Of a stretch of 32,577 bases of DNA, positions 1 to 7,620 are shown piece by piece. How positions within the stretch are numbered: the stretch's first letter is position 1; the number at the start of each line of letters is the position of its first letter. The notes beneath the pieces were generated by a model. The model was not told the origin of the DNA and did not search any database. It saw only the letters and a list, made by a program, of their open reading frames with translations. Source of the stretch: Streptomyces griseorubiginosus (GTDB lineage Bacteria; Actinomycetota; Actinomycetes; Streptomycetales; Streptomycetaceae); assembly GCF_017614965.1 (NCBI RefSeq), contig NZ_WVUG01000071.1, positions 1 through 32,577 on the forward strand, in the 5' to 3' direction. The position numbers were made by a program, and so were the translations under genes.

Positions 1-817
1 AGACGACGTCGAAGCCCATCGCGGCGATCGCGGGCAGCCGGCGGGCGGCGGTGCGGAAGCTGCCGTGCGGCTGGGTGGGGGTGCCCTCGGAGCGGGGGAA
101 GAACTCGTACCAGGCGCCGTACAGGGCCCGTTCCCGCTCCACCAGCAGCGGCAGCGTCTCGGAGGCCGTCACCAGCTCCCGCAGCGGATGCCGGGCCAGC
201 ACCGCGTCCACCTCCGGCGTCAACGCCGCCGCCAGACGGGCGGTGGGTGGGCGGCTCTCGTCGCGCAGGGCGGCGACGGCGGCCAGTACTATGTCACATT
301 CCACTGGCGGCAGACCGTCCGCCGCCCGCTCGTACAGCCGCGCCCCCTCCTCCAGCACCAGATCCGTGTCCATCCCCGCCGGGATCTTGATCTGGGCGTG
401 ATGGCGCCAGGTGGTGATCGGGTCGCCCCAGGCCTCCACGGTGTACGTCCACCGCCCGGGGGCGCCCGCGGTGACGGTCGCGCCCCAGCGGTCGGTGCCC
501 GGCGCCAGCTCGCGCATCGGCGTCCAGGGGCCCGGGCGGCCCTCGGGATCGGTCAGGACGACGTTCGCGGCGACCGCGTCGTGCCCCTCGCGGAAGACGG
601 TGGCCGAGATCTCGAACGACTCCCCGGTGACGGCCTTGGCGGGCCTGCGGCCGTGCTGGACGACCGGGCTGACGTCGAGGACCGGTATGCGCCCGATGCC
701 GGCGGTGTCGCCCGCGGAGGGTGGCTCCGGGGCCGGCGGTCCGGAATCGGCCGGGCGCACGGGAGGCGCTTCGGTGCTGGGTGTCGGGGGTGCTGACGAG
801 TGGTGCGTGGCGGGCAT
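1..817 (-). CDS. glgE: Alpha-1,4-glucan:maltose-1-phosphate maltosyltransferase GlgE, N-terminal part (runs off the left edge)
   Basis: GlgE extends alpha-1,4-glucan by transferring maltosyl units from maltose-1-phosphate, in the cytoplasmic trehalose-to-glucan route. Only the first 272 residues are present. After a Pro/Ala-rich leader (about residues 1-35) comes the family's N-terminal beta-rich domain (DUF3416 type), with the stretches IGRIPVLDVSPVV, FEISATVFREGHD and WTYTVEAWGDPITTWRHHAQIK. The segment ALYGAWYEFFPRSEGT and the terminal AAMGFDVV lead into the GH13 barrel, which lies outside the window, so catalytic residues cannot be checked. The start at 817 is chosen because CAGGAG lies five bases upstream; an in-frame ATG seven codons further up (838) has no ribosome site. 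Gene order with glgP and glgX supports the call. Confidence in the family is high. Confidence 0.93.
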   Translation of the reverse strand, partial: MPATHHSSAPPTPSTEAPPVRPADSGPPAPEPPSAGDTAGIGRIPVLDVSPVVQHGRRPAKAVTGESFEISATVFREGHDAVAANVVLTDPEGRPGPWTPMRELAPGTDRWGATVTAGAPGRWTYTVEAWGDPITTWRHHAQIKIPAGMDTDLVLEEGARLYERAADGLPPVECDIVLAAVAALRDESRPPTARLAAALTPEVDAVLARHPLRELVTASETLPLLVERERALYGAWYEFFPRSEGTPTQPHGSFRTAARRLPAIAAMGFDVV

Positions 818-943
818 GACCGCTCCTGTCCGCGTCATACAGGTGGTGGGCGGATGGGTGTGGGGAGGTGGGTCCTGCGTGGGGTGGTGCTGGGTGTTTC
901 TCCGGAGTACCCGAGGGACGGGCCGGTCTACCGGAGGAGCCTT

Positions 944-962
944 CCCACCCTATTCGGGTGGG
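944..962 (-). other. Perfect stem-loop in the glgE leader
   Basis: Seven base pairs (CCCACCC with GGGTGGG) close a five-base loop about 130 bases upstream of the glgE start. A weaker stem (CCGGT/ACCGG) lies next to it at about 924-935. It would sit in the 5' leader if transcription starts near 965. It has no U-tract. It could be an attenuator or chance structure; nothing in the sequence decides this. Confidence 0.35.
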
Positions 963-971
963 CAATCCGGC

Positions 972-1000
972 ACTTTGTTAACTACTCACGCGTATGTCTA
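972..1000 (-). promoter_or_regulatory. Candidate glgE promoter
   Basis: Read on the minus strand, TAGACA (5 of 6 bases of TTGACA) is followed after 17 bases by CAAAGT, which keeps the A and final T of TANNNT. This AT-richer stretch is the best housekeeping-sigma candidate between the terminator at 1010 and glgE. It implies a leader of about 150 nt. Prediction by eye only. Confidence 0.35.
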
Positions 1001-1009
1001 CGCACAAGA

Positions 1010-1039
1010 CCGGCCCCGTTCGTGAACGAACGGGGCCGG
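1010..1039 (-). terminator. Strong terminator hairpin after the S8 protease gene
   Basis: A perfect 13-bp stem (CCGGCCCCGTTCG with CGAACGGGGCCGG) closes a TGAA loop. It lies 38 bases past the stop of the protease gene, on the side where its transcript would end. It has no U-tract, as is usual for Streptomyces terminators. Confidence 0.85.
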
Positions 1040-1043
1040 AAAC

Positions 1044-1066
1044 CGGACTCTTCGGTGACGAGTCCG
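1044..1066 (-). terminator. Second, smaller hairpin before the main terminator
   Basis: A 7-bp stem (CGGACTC with GAGTCCG) with a 9-base loop lies between the protease stop codon and the 13-bp hairpin. The two would form a tandem terminator. Confidence 0.5.
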
Positions 1067-1077
1067 GGACTGCGCCC

Positions 1078-2280
1078 CTACGAGGGCGGTACTTGCAGCA
1101 GTTCGTCCGGTGACCCGAGGCCCCGCCCGGACACCTTCCCGGGCACCGCCAGCTTCACCAGCGCCTTGGCGACCTGGGCCGGGGTGGCCTTCGGATGCCC
1201 GGCCAGGTAGAGGGCGGCCGTTCCCGTGGCGTGCGGAGTCGCCATCGACGTACCGGAGAAGGTGGCTTTCGCGGTGTCGCTCGTGTACCAGGCCGAGGTG
1301 ATCGACACACCGGGGGCGAACAGGTCGACGGCCGAGCCGAAGTTGGAGAAGGCCGCCCGTGCGTCCTTCTGGTCCGTCGCGCCGACCGTGACGGCCTCGT
1401 TGACGTCGGCCGGGGAGTACAGGGCGGCCGCCAGGCCGTCGTTGCCCGCGGCGACGACGTAGGTGACACCGGAGGCGATGGAGTTGCGTACGGCCGCGTC
1501 CAGCTGGGCGTTGTGGGCGCCGCCCAGGCTGAGGTTGGCCACGGCGGGCTTGCGCGCGTGCTTGGTCACCCAGTCGATACCCGCGATGACCTGCGAGGTC
1601 GTACCGGAGCCGTCGTCGCCGAGGACGCGGACGGAGACCACCTCGGCCCGTTTGGCCACCCCGTAGGTGCGGCCCGCGATGGTGCCGGCGACATGGGTGC
1701 CGTGGCCGTTGCCGTCGGCGGCGGCCTTGTCGTTGTCGACGAAGTCCCAGCCGTAGCTCGCCCGCCCGCCGAAGTCCTTGTGCGTGATCCGGACGCCGGT
1801 GTCGATCACATAGGCCGTCACCCCGGCGCCCGCGGACCGGGGCCAGGCGTAGGCCCTGTCCAGGGGCAGGGCCGGCTGGTCGATCCGGTCCAGACCCCAG
1901 GACGGCGGGTTCCTCTGCGTGTCGTCGAGGGCGACGCGGGTGTCCTGGGCGACCGAGGCGACCTGCGGGTCCGCCGCGAGGAGCCGGGCCTGTCTCTCGT
2001 CGGCCCGGACCGCGTAGCCGTTGAGGACCGCGCCGTAGGTCTGGCTTATTCTCGCCCCGTATTTCTCGGCGATGCCCTTTCCGGCCGCCGACGGGGCCTT
2101 CGTACCCCCCTTGAGCGTCACCAGATAGCTTCCGCTGACGGAGCCGGGCTCACCGGCGCCGAGTATCCGCCCCTGAGCTGCGGCGTGCGCGGGCAGGGTG
2201 CCGGACGAGAGCGCGGCGACGCAGGCCACCGCGGTCAGGCCCCCCAGCCGGCGCAGACGCAGTGTTCGCGTCCGTGCCAT
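1078..2280 (-). CDS. Secreted subtilisin-like serine protease (S8, proteinase K type) with I9 propeptide
   Basis: A 400-aa extracellular endopeptidase precursor. A basic N-terminus and hydrophobic core ending AHAAA (residues 1-35) form a Sec signal. Residues about 50-116 (GSYLVTLKGG to VASVAQDTRV) form the inhibitor I9 propeptide that chaperones and blocks the enzyme. The catalytic domain follows, with the triad Asp160 (AYVIDTGV), His193 (GNGHGTHVAGT) and Ser345 (FSGTSMATPHA) and the oxyanion Asn280 (AAGN). No C-terminal accessory domain is present. The ATG at 2280 is preceded by AAGGAGGGGG about nine bases upstream; the frame stays open further upstream but that part lacks a signal peptide. 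The gene lies between glgE and glgP on the minus strand and ends in a tandem terminator, so it is probably monocistronic. Substrate cannot be told from sequence. Confidence 0.95.
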   Translation of the reverse strand: MARTRTLRLRRLGGLTAVACVAALSSGTLPAHAAAQGRILGAGEPGSVSGSYLVTLKGGTKAPSAAGKGIAEKYGARISQTYGAVLNGYAVRADERQARLLAADPQVASVAQDTRVALDDTQRNPPSWGLDRIDQPALPLDRAYAWPRSAGAGVTAYVIDTGVRITHKDFGGRASYGWDFVDNDKAAADGNGHGTHVAGTIAGRTYGVAKRAEVVSVRVLGDDGSGTTSQVIAGIDWVTKHARKPAVANLSLGGAHNAQLDAAVRNSIASGVTYVVAAGNDGLAAALYSPADVNEAVTVGATDQKDARAAFSNFGSAVDLFAPGVSITSAWYTSDTAKATFSGTSMATPHATGTAALYLAGHPKATPAQVAKALVKLAVPGKVSGRGLGSPDELLQVPPS

Positions 2281-2554
2281 GTCCGAGTTCCCCCTCCTTC
2301 GACTGCACCTGGCAGCCTCCCGTGCAGCCTCTCGTGCGGTGACAAACGCCACAAGGGTGCCCACGGGGCGGAATCGGCCATGTCGGCCATGGCGGACGGG
2401 CGAAGGTTGCGGTGATTTCCGGACTGTGTACGACTGTGCGACAGGCTTGGGTGTCCCGTGGTAGTGGAACCCCTCTCCCCGATACCGTCGATGTTGACGA
2501 CGGGGCGCACACTGCCGTGCGTCCTCCTGTTGTGCACGTATGCCGAGGTGGAAT
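2281..2554. promoter_or_regulatory. Divergent promoter region, S8 protease / glgP
   Basis: 274 bases separate the two divergent starts. A near-perfect direct repeat of 12 bases (2312-2323 and 2324-2335) lies in the protease leader, placing repeated GGGAGG/GAGAGG blocks upstream of the real ribosome site. A 9-base repeat (TCGGCCATG at 2374-2382 and 2383-2391) lies further up. No -10/-35 pair stands out clearly for either gene. Confidence 0.35.
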
Positions 2555-5173
2555 GTGAAGGCGATCCGGCGATTCACTGTCCGTCCCGTTCTCCCCGAAC
2601 CCCTCCGGCCGCTCGGTGATCTGGCGCGCAATCTGCGCTGGTCCTGGCATGCCGAGACCCGTGACCTCTTCCAGTCCGTCGACCCCGAACGCTGGGCCGC
2701 ATCGGAGGGCGATCCCGTCCGGCTCCTGGGCGGCGTCTCCCCGACGCGCCTCGCGGAGCTGGCCGAGGACCGCCGCTTCCTGCGCCGGCTGGGCGCGGTG
2801 CAGGACGATCTCAACGACTACATGACCGGTGAGCGCTGGTACCAGGCGCAGTCCGGTGAACTGCCCGCCGCCATCGCCTACTTCTCGCCCGAGTTCGGCA
2901 TCACGGCCGCCCTGCCGCAGTACTCCGGCGGCCTCGGCATCCTGGCCGGCGACCATCTCAAGGCGGCCAGCGACCTGGGTGTCCCGTTGATCGGCGTGGG
3001 CCTGCTCTACCGGCACGGCTACTTCCGCCAGTCGCTGTCCCGGGACGGCTGGCAGCAGGAGCACTACCCGGTCCTCGATCCCAACGAGCTGCCGGTCGCC
3101 CAGCTCAGCGAGGACGACGGCACCCCCGCCCAGGTCTCCCTCGCGCTGCCCGGCGGCAAGCGGCTGCACGCCCGCGTCTGGCTGGCCCAGGTGGGCCGGG
3201 TCCCGCTGCTGATGCTGGACTCCGACGTCGAGGAGAACGACCCCGGCGAGCGCGGGGTGACCGACCGGCTCTACGGCGGCGGCAGCGAGCACCGCCTGCT
3301 GCAGGAGATGCTGCTCGGCATAGGAGGGGTCCGGGCGGTACGGGCGTACTGCCGGCTGACCGGCCACCCGGAGCCGGAGGTCTTCCACACCAACGAGGGG
3401 CACGCGGGCTTCCTCGGCCTCGAGCGCATCGCCGAACTGTGCGCCCGGGGGCTGGACTTCGACTCCGCGCTGGAGGCCGTCCGGGCCGGGACCGTCTTCA
3501 CCACCCACACCCCGGTCCCGGCCGGCATCGACCGCTTCGACCGCGAACTCGTCGCCCACCACTTCGGCTCCGAAGCGGAGCTGCCGAGCATCGACGTCGA
3601 ACGGATCCTCCAGCTCGGCATGGAGACCTACCCCGGGGGCGAGCCCAACCTGTTCAACATGGCCGTGATGGGCCTGCGCCTCGGCCAGCGCGCCAACGGC
3701 GTCTCGCTGCTGCACGGGCAGGTCAGCCGGGAGATGTTCTCCGGACTCTGGCCGGGATTCGACCCGGAGGAGGTGCCGATCACCTCCGTCACCAACGGGG
3801 TCCACGCGCCCACCTGGGTGGCCCCCGAGGTCTTCCGGCTCGGCGCCCGGCAGATCGGCGCCCAGCGCACCGAGGACGCCCTGACGGTCGGCGGCTCGGA
3901 CCGCTGGGACGCCGTCGCGGAGATCCCGGACCAGGACATCTGGGAGCTGCGCCGCAACCTGCGCGAGCAGCTGGTGGACGAGGTACGGTCCCGGCTGCGC
4001 GCCTCCTGGCGGCAACGCGGCGCCGGGACGGCCGAGCTGGGCTGGATCGACGGCGTCCTCGATCCGGACGTGCTGACCATCGGGTTCGCGCGCAGGGTCC
4101 CGTCGTACAAGCGGCTGACGCTGATGCTCCGCGACCGCGACCGGCTGATGGACCTGCTGCTCCACCCCGAGCGGCCCGTCCAGATCGTCGTCGCGGGCAA
4201 GGCGCACCCGGCGGACGACGGCGGCAAGCGCCTGGTCCAGGAGCTGGTCCGGTTCGCCGACGACCCGCGGGTGCGCCACCGCATCGTCTTCCTGCCCGAC
4301 TACGGCATGGCGATGGCGCAGAAGCTCTACCCCGGCTGCGACATCTGGCTCAACAACCCGCTGCGGCCCCTGGAGGCCTGCGGCACCTCGGGCATGAAGG
4401 CGGCGCTCAACGGCTGCCTCAACCTCTCGGTCCTTGACGGCTGGTGGGACGAGTGGTTCCAGCCGGACTTCGGCTGGGCGATCCCGACGGCGGACGGTGT
4501 GGGCACGGACCCCGACCGCCGGGACGACATAGAGGCCGCGGCGCTCTACGACCTGCTGGAGCAGCGGGTGGCGCCCCGCTTCTACGAGCGCGGCCAGCAC
4601 GGGCTGCCCGACCGCTGGATCGAGATGGTCCGCCAGACGCTGACGCTGCTGGGCCCCAAGGTGCTGGCCGGCCGGATGGTCCGTGAGTACGTCGAGCGGC
4701 TCTACACGCCCGCCGCGCACGCCCACCGGGCCATGGACCCGGACTCGGCGCGCGAACTCGCCGCCTGGAAGGGGCGGGTGCGGGCCGCCTGGCACGGGGT
4801 GACCTTCGACCACGTCGAGACCTCCGCCGCCACGACCACCGCGGAACTCGGCAGCACGCTCGGGCTGCGGGTGCGCGTCGGGCTCGGCGAGCTCGGCCCC
4901 GAGGACGTCGAGGTGCAGGTGGTCTCGGGCCGGGTGGACTCCCAGGACGGCATCGCCGACGCGACCACCGTCCCCCTCAAGCCGGCGGGCGGCCCCGACC
5001 CCGAGGGCCGCTGGATCTACGAGGGCCCCCTGTCGCTGGACCGCACGGGTCCCTACGGCTACACCGTCCGCATCCTGCCGACCCACCGACTCCTCGCCTC
5101 CAGCACGGAGTTGGGCCTGGTGACGGTGCCGTCGGAGGAGACCGCGGAGGGAGCGGGGGTGCTGTTCCGCTGA
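2555..5173 (+). CDS. glgP: Alpha-glucan (glycogen/maltodextrin) phosphorylase GlgP
   Basis: GlgP releases glucose-1-phosphate from the non-reducing ends of alpha-1,4-glucan using pyridoxal phosphate (PLP) in the cytoplasm. The 872-aa product begins with the short domain typical of actinobacterial members (DUF3417-like, residues about 5-120, with RNLRWSWHAETRDLF). The phosphorylase fold follows, with YFSPEFGI, YSGGLGILAGDHLK, FHTNEGHAGF, TTHTPVPAGIDRF and TNGVHAPTW. The PLP lysine is Lys615 in EACGTSGMKAALNG; the family more often has EASGT, so Cys here is a mild variant. Length suits the long (about 850 aa) subfamily rather than E. coli GlgP. The GTG at 2555 has GAGGTG just upstream; an ATG at 2540 is a possible earlier start without a clear ribosome site. 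glgE and glgX in the same window place it in storage-glucan turnover. Confidence 0.95.
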   Translation: MKAIRRFTVRPVLPEPLRPLGDLARNLRWSWHAETRDLFQSVDPERWAASEGDPVRLLGGVSPTRLAELAEDRRFLRRLGAVQDDLNDYMTGERWYQAQSGELPAAIAYFSPEFGITAALPQYSGGLGILAGDHLKAASDLGVPLIGVGLLYRHGYFRQSLSRDGWQQEHYPVLDPNELPVAQLSEDDGTPAQVSLALPGGKRLHARVWLAQVGRVPLLMLDSDVEENDPGERGVTDRLYGGGSEHRLLQEMLLGIGGVRAVRAYCRLTGHPEPEVFHTNEGHAGFLGLERIAELCARGLDFDSALEAVRAGTVFTTHTPVPAGIDRFDRELVAHHFGSEAELPSIDVERILQLGMETYPGGEPNLFNMAVMGLRLGQRANGVSLLHGQVSREMFSGLWPGFDPEEVPITSVTNGVHAPTWVAPEVFRLGARQIGAQRTEDALTVGGSDRWDAVAEIPDQDIWELRRNLREQLVDEVRSRLRASWRQRGAGTAELGWIDGVLDPDVLTIGFARRVPSYKRLTLMLRDRDRLMDLLLHPERPVQIVVAGKAHPADDGGKRLVQELVRFADDPRVRHRIVFLPDYGMAMAQKLYPGCDIWLNNPLRPLEACGTSGMKAALNGCLNLSVLDGWWDEWFQPDFGWAIPTADGVGTDPDRRDDIEAAALYDLLEQRVAPRFYERGQHGLPDRWIEMVRQTLTLLGPKVLAGRMVREYVERLYTPAAHAHRAMDPDSARELAAWKGRVRAAWHGVTFDHVETSAATTTAELGSTLGLRVRVGLGELGPEDVEVQVVSGRVDSQDGIADATTVPLKPAGGPDPEGRWIYEGPLSLDRTGPYGYTVRILPTHRLLASSTELGLVTVPSEETAEGAGVLFR

Positions 5174-5180
5174 CGGCGCG

Positions 5181-5205
5181 AGGGCGGGCGGCCTTTGCCC
5201 GCCCT
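5181..5205 (+). terminator. glgP terminator
   Basis: A 9-bp stem (AGGGCGGGC with GCCCGCCCT) with a 7-base loop begins eight bases after the glgP stop codon. It separates glgP from the toxin cassette, which must therefore have its own promoter in 5206-5333. Confidence 0.8.
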
Positions 5206-5333
5206 TGACGTCCGCTTTGCTCGATTCGTGGTTACGCCATACCTCTCGCAGGAACGCGATCACTACGGTCGAGGGATGACATGTGCACGGAGTGACGTCC
5301 GGGGGCGGGGTCGCATGTTGGTGCGAGGCATCG

Positions 5334-5654
5334 ATGAGTGACCTGAAGGCGGACACGAAGCGCATCCGCGAGTGCTCCCGGGCGCTGCAGAGGATCTACG
5401 ACTCCTTCACCGGCCGGGCCGATCCCGCCGAGGACTTCTCGGCCGCCGAGTTGGGCGACCAGCGTGTCGTCGAGGCCTTCGACGAGTTCGCCGACAACTG
5501 GAGGATCCACCGCAAGGATCTCGCGGAGAAGATCAGGAAGCTCGGCATCATCACGTGGGAAGCCGCCAAGAGCTACGACGCCGTCGATGTCGAGCTCGCC
5601 CGGGCCCTGCGGGAGCAGGACGCACGGGCCGCACACGGCCGCGGTGCGAAGTGA
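5334..5654 (+). CDS. Small helical T7SS-type partner protein (WXG100/EspC-like) with YxxxD motif
   Basis: 106 aa, predicted all-helical, no signal peptide. The pattern fits an ESX/WXG100-family or EspC-like substrate or co-secreted partner: two long amphipathic helices flanking a central region (residues about 3-25 and 43-95), Trp56 and Trp75, and near the end Y81-D-A-V-D85, which matches the general T7SS export motif YxxxD/E. A strict WxG turn is missing, so the exact family is uncertain. The ATG at 5334 has GAGG five bases upstream; an earlier ATG at 5283 adds a Cys-rich, implausible leader. Its stop overlaps the next gene's GTG (GTGA at 5651-5654), implying translational coupling. I infer it pairs with, or guides export of, the downstream toxin. 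Confidence 0.7.
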   Translation: MSDLKADTKRIRECSRALQRIYDSFTGRADPAEDFSAAELGDQRVVEAFDEFADNWRIHRKDLAEKIRKLGIITWEAAKSYDAVDVELARALREQDARAAHGRGAK

Positions 5655-7081
5655 GGCGTCCCGCGGTCGACGAGTGGGCCGTGCTCGACGAGGACGGCGA
5701 TCCGGTACCAGGAGACCCGGACGCCATCGCCCTGCTCGGGCAGTCGCTGCGCGAGGTCGCCGACGACATCCAGCGTGAAGCGGGTGACGTGGAGGCTCTC
5801 TGCCGAGTCGACGCGTGGAAGTCCAAGGCGGCCGACACGTTCCGCGACACGGCACACGACGCCCTCAAGCCGCTGCGCAAGGCGTACCACCGATACGACA
5901 AGGCGGCGGGCGCCATGGGGACGCGGGTTCGCCCGGACTGCACCGACGACTGGGCCGGCGCTCTCGAACACGCGCAGCAACTGGCGGACAAGGCCCTCAA
6001 GGCGGGACGGACCGCGCACGAGGAGCACGCGGCGGCGGTGCGGAGCATCGAGGGCCTCCCGCCGGACACCAAGGACGACGACCCGGAACTCGTGCGGCTG
6101 AAGAAGAAGCGGGATCAAGCCGCGGCCGACCTCGGTAGTGCCAAGTCGGCACTGCGGCGCGCGAAGGAGGTCCGCGACACGGCCGCGCGGAAGGCCGCCG
6201 GGATCATCCACCGAGCCATCACCCATGACGGCATGCACGACTCCGGATGGGACAAGTTCGACAACGCGGTGGACTCTGTCGTGTCGGGGGTCGGGGACTT
6301 CCTGGAGGACGTCGGCATGACCGTCGTCTCGGATCTCGCCTCCCTGGGCAACGCCATGCTCCACGACCCGGGTTCCACGGCGTCGGTCGTCCTGGGTCTC
6401 GGCCTGACGGTGCTGGGCGCGGGCGAGGAGGCCGGCGGTGTCCTGCTGGACGCCACCGGGATCGGGGCGGCGCTGGGCATCCCGATCAACGTCGCCGCGG
6501 CGGCCCAGATCGCCGTCGGGGTTTCGTTGGCCGGCGCCGGTATGGCAAGCATCGTGAGCGACGCCGCGGGTCCCGACCGGGTCAACATGACGTCCGACGG
6601 GTCGGGCGGCTCCACTGGCGGCGACTGGGACACCGCGGCCGCGGCCGACCGGACCAAGCCGTCGGGAGAGCCCGACCCGACCGCCCAGCCCCGTGGAAAG
6701 CCCGAATCGCTCAGCAAGAACGACGACGCCGAGACGATCCGCGCGAAGGGACGGGAGCGGCATTCCGCGGACACCCTGGCCCGACAGGGATACGACGTCG
6801 AACAGACCCCGGGTACGATCAACGGGAAGAATCCCGACTTCCGCATCGAGGGCAAGGTCTTCGACAACTACGCCCCGACCGCCAAGAACCCACGCTCCAT
6901 CTGGACCGCCGTCCAGAAGAAGGTGGACGCGGGTCAGACGGACCGAGTGGTGCTGAACCTCGGTGACAGCGACGCGGACCTCGGCGCGCTGCGGTCGCAG
7001 TTCCAGAGCTGGCCCATGAACGGCCTCAAAGAGGTCATGGTGATCGACCGCGAGGGCAACGTGGTCCACCTCTACCCGTAG
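5651..7081 (+). CDS. Polymorphic toxin: T7SS-signal-like N-terminus with CdiA-CT-like nuclease C-terminus
   Basis: 476 aa. Residues about 10-95 (GDPDAIALLGQSLREVADD, then W56, then RYDKAAGAMG) resemble the putative T7SS secretion signal domain seen on actinobacterial toxins. Residues about 100-185 are helical/coiled coil, rich in Lys and Ala. Residues about 243-303 are hydrophobic and Gly/Ala-rich (TASVVLGLGLTVLGAG, AAAAQIAVGVSLAGAG) and may help membrane passage. A polar linker (305-355) leads to the tail (356-476), whose GKNPDFRIEGKVFDNYAPT, RSIWTAVQKKVDAGQT, RVVLNL and GLKEVMVI stretches look like the CdiA C-terminal tRNase family. Asp396, Glu400 and Lys402 form a PD-(D/E)xK-like set. The GTG start overlaps the upstream stop. 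Toxic activity and RNA target are inferred. Two possible immunity genes follow directly. Confidence 0.82.
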   Translation: MRRPAVDEWAVLDEDGDPVPGDPDAIALLGQSLREVADDIQREAGDVEALCRVDAWKSKAADTFRDTAHDALKPLRKAYHRYDKAAGAMGTRVRPDCTDDWAGALEHAQQLADKALKAGRTAHEEHAAAVRSIEGLPPDTKDDDPELVRLKKKRDQAAADLGSAKSALRRAKEVRDTAARKAAGIIHRAITHDGMHDSGWDKFDNAVDSVVSGVGDFLEDVGMTVVSDLASLGNAMLHDPGSTASVVLGLGLTVLGAGEEAGGVLLDATGIGAALGIPINVAAAAQIAVGVSLAGAGMASIVSDAAGPDRVNMTSDGSGGSTGGDWDTAAAADRTKPSGEPDPTAQPRGKPESLSKNDDAETIRAKGRERHSADTLARQGYDVEQTPGTINGKNPDFRIEGKVFDNYAPTAKNPRSIWTAVQKKVDAGQTDRVVLNLGDSDADLGALRSQFQSWPMNGLKEVMVIDREGNVVHLYP

Positions 7082-7127
7082 TCGTCGAAACCCGCAGTCA
7101 CCGAAGGGAAAGAAGGAACAAGAACAC

Positions 7128-7613
7128 ATGGCGATCGAATACGACCTTGATTGCGCGACCCCCGTGTCCGCCAAGGAGGTTGCGGCCCGGCTGGAGGAAG
7201 TCGGCAGGGAAACCGGGCTCTTCGACGCGTCGGTCACGGGGGAGCGGCTCGTGGAGGAAGGAGCCGCCACCCGACTGGGCACCTGGATCCGTGTGGTCAC
7301 GGAGCGGCCGCCGCAGCCGTGGCACCCGGTCGTCACCGCCTTCGGGTTCACCCCGACGGTGACCGTGGGATTCCGCATGGCCAAGGGAGTCGAGGTCGCG
7401 GACCAGCAGGACGACATGATCCGGCTCGTCGCGCCCCTGCTGGCGCGCGTGGAGGGCGACGTCGTGCTGCACTTCCAGTTCGAGGTGGTCTGGCTGCTTC
7501 GCAAGGACGGCGAGCTGAGCCTCAGCGAGCGGGAGGACATCTGGCCTCCCCGGCGGCTGGCCCTCGTGGCACAGCCCCACCGTCGGCAGACCCACAGCAT
7601 GGACGTGGACTGA
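7128..7613 (+). CDS. SitI3-like immunity protein
   Basis: 161 aa, soluble, no signal peptide. The sequence (MAIEYDLDCATPVSAKEVA, RLGTWIRVV, PWHPVVTAFGFTPTVTVGFR, QQDDMIRLV, VLHFQFEVVWLLRKDGELS, DIWPPRRL) matches what I recall of the SitI3 family. That family is named after the protein protecting against the myxobacterial lipoprotein toxin SitA3, and it is common as single or multiple copies in Streptomyces. The gene starts 46 bases after the toxin stop with AAGGAA about nine bases before the ATG. By position it is the prime candidate for neutralising the CdiA-CT-like nuclease. Pairing of a SitI3-type immunity with this nuclease class is inferred from context only. Confidence 0.8.
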   Translation: MAIEYDLDCATPVSAKEVAARLEEVGRETGLFDASVTGERLVEEGAATRLGTWIRVVTERPPQPWHPVVTAFGFTPTVTVGFRMAKGVEVADQQDDMIRLVAPLLARVEGDVVLHFQFEVVWLLRKDGELSLSEREDIWPPRRLALVAQPHRRQTHSMDVD

Positions 7614-7620
7614 GCCGCCA

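Noticed and set aside
2466..2489. ECF-sigma (SigE-like) promoter GGAAC-N15-CGTC upstream of glgP
   Set aside because: Both boxes are present but the spacing and short consensus are expected by chance in GC-rich DNA; no other support.
5283..5333. Upstream start for the YxxxD protein (ATG 5283)
   Set aside because: It adds a Cys/Gly-rich leader unlike the helical family and lacks the GAGG spacing found before ATG 5334.
2150..5365. Very long open frame on the minus strand opposite glgP
   Set aside because: Its translation is low-complexity Arg/Gly/Val-rich text with no domain; the plus strand codes a clear phosphorylase with active-site motifs. It is a high-GC shadow frame.
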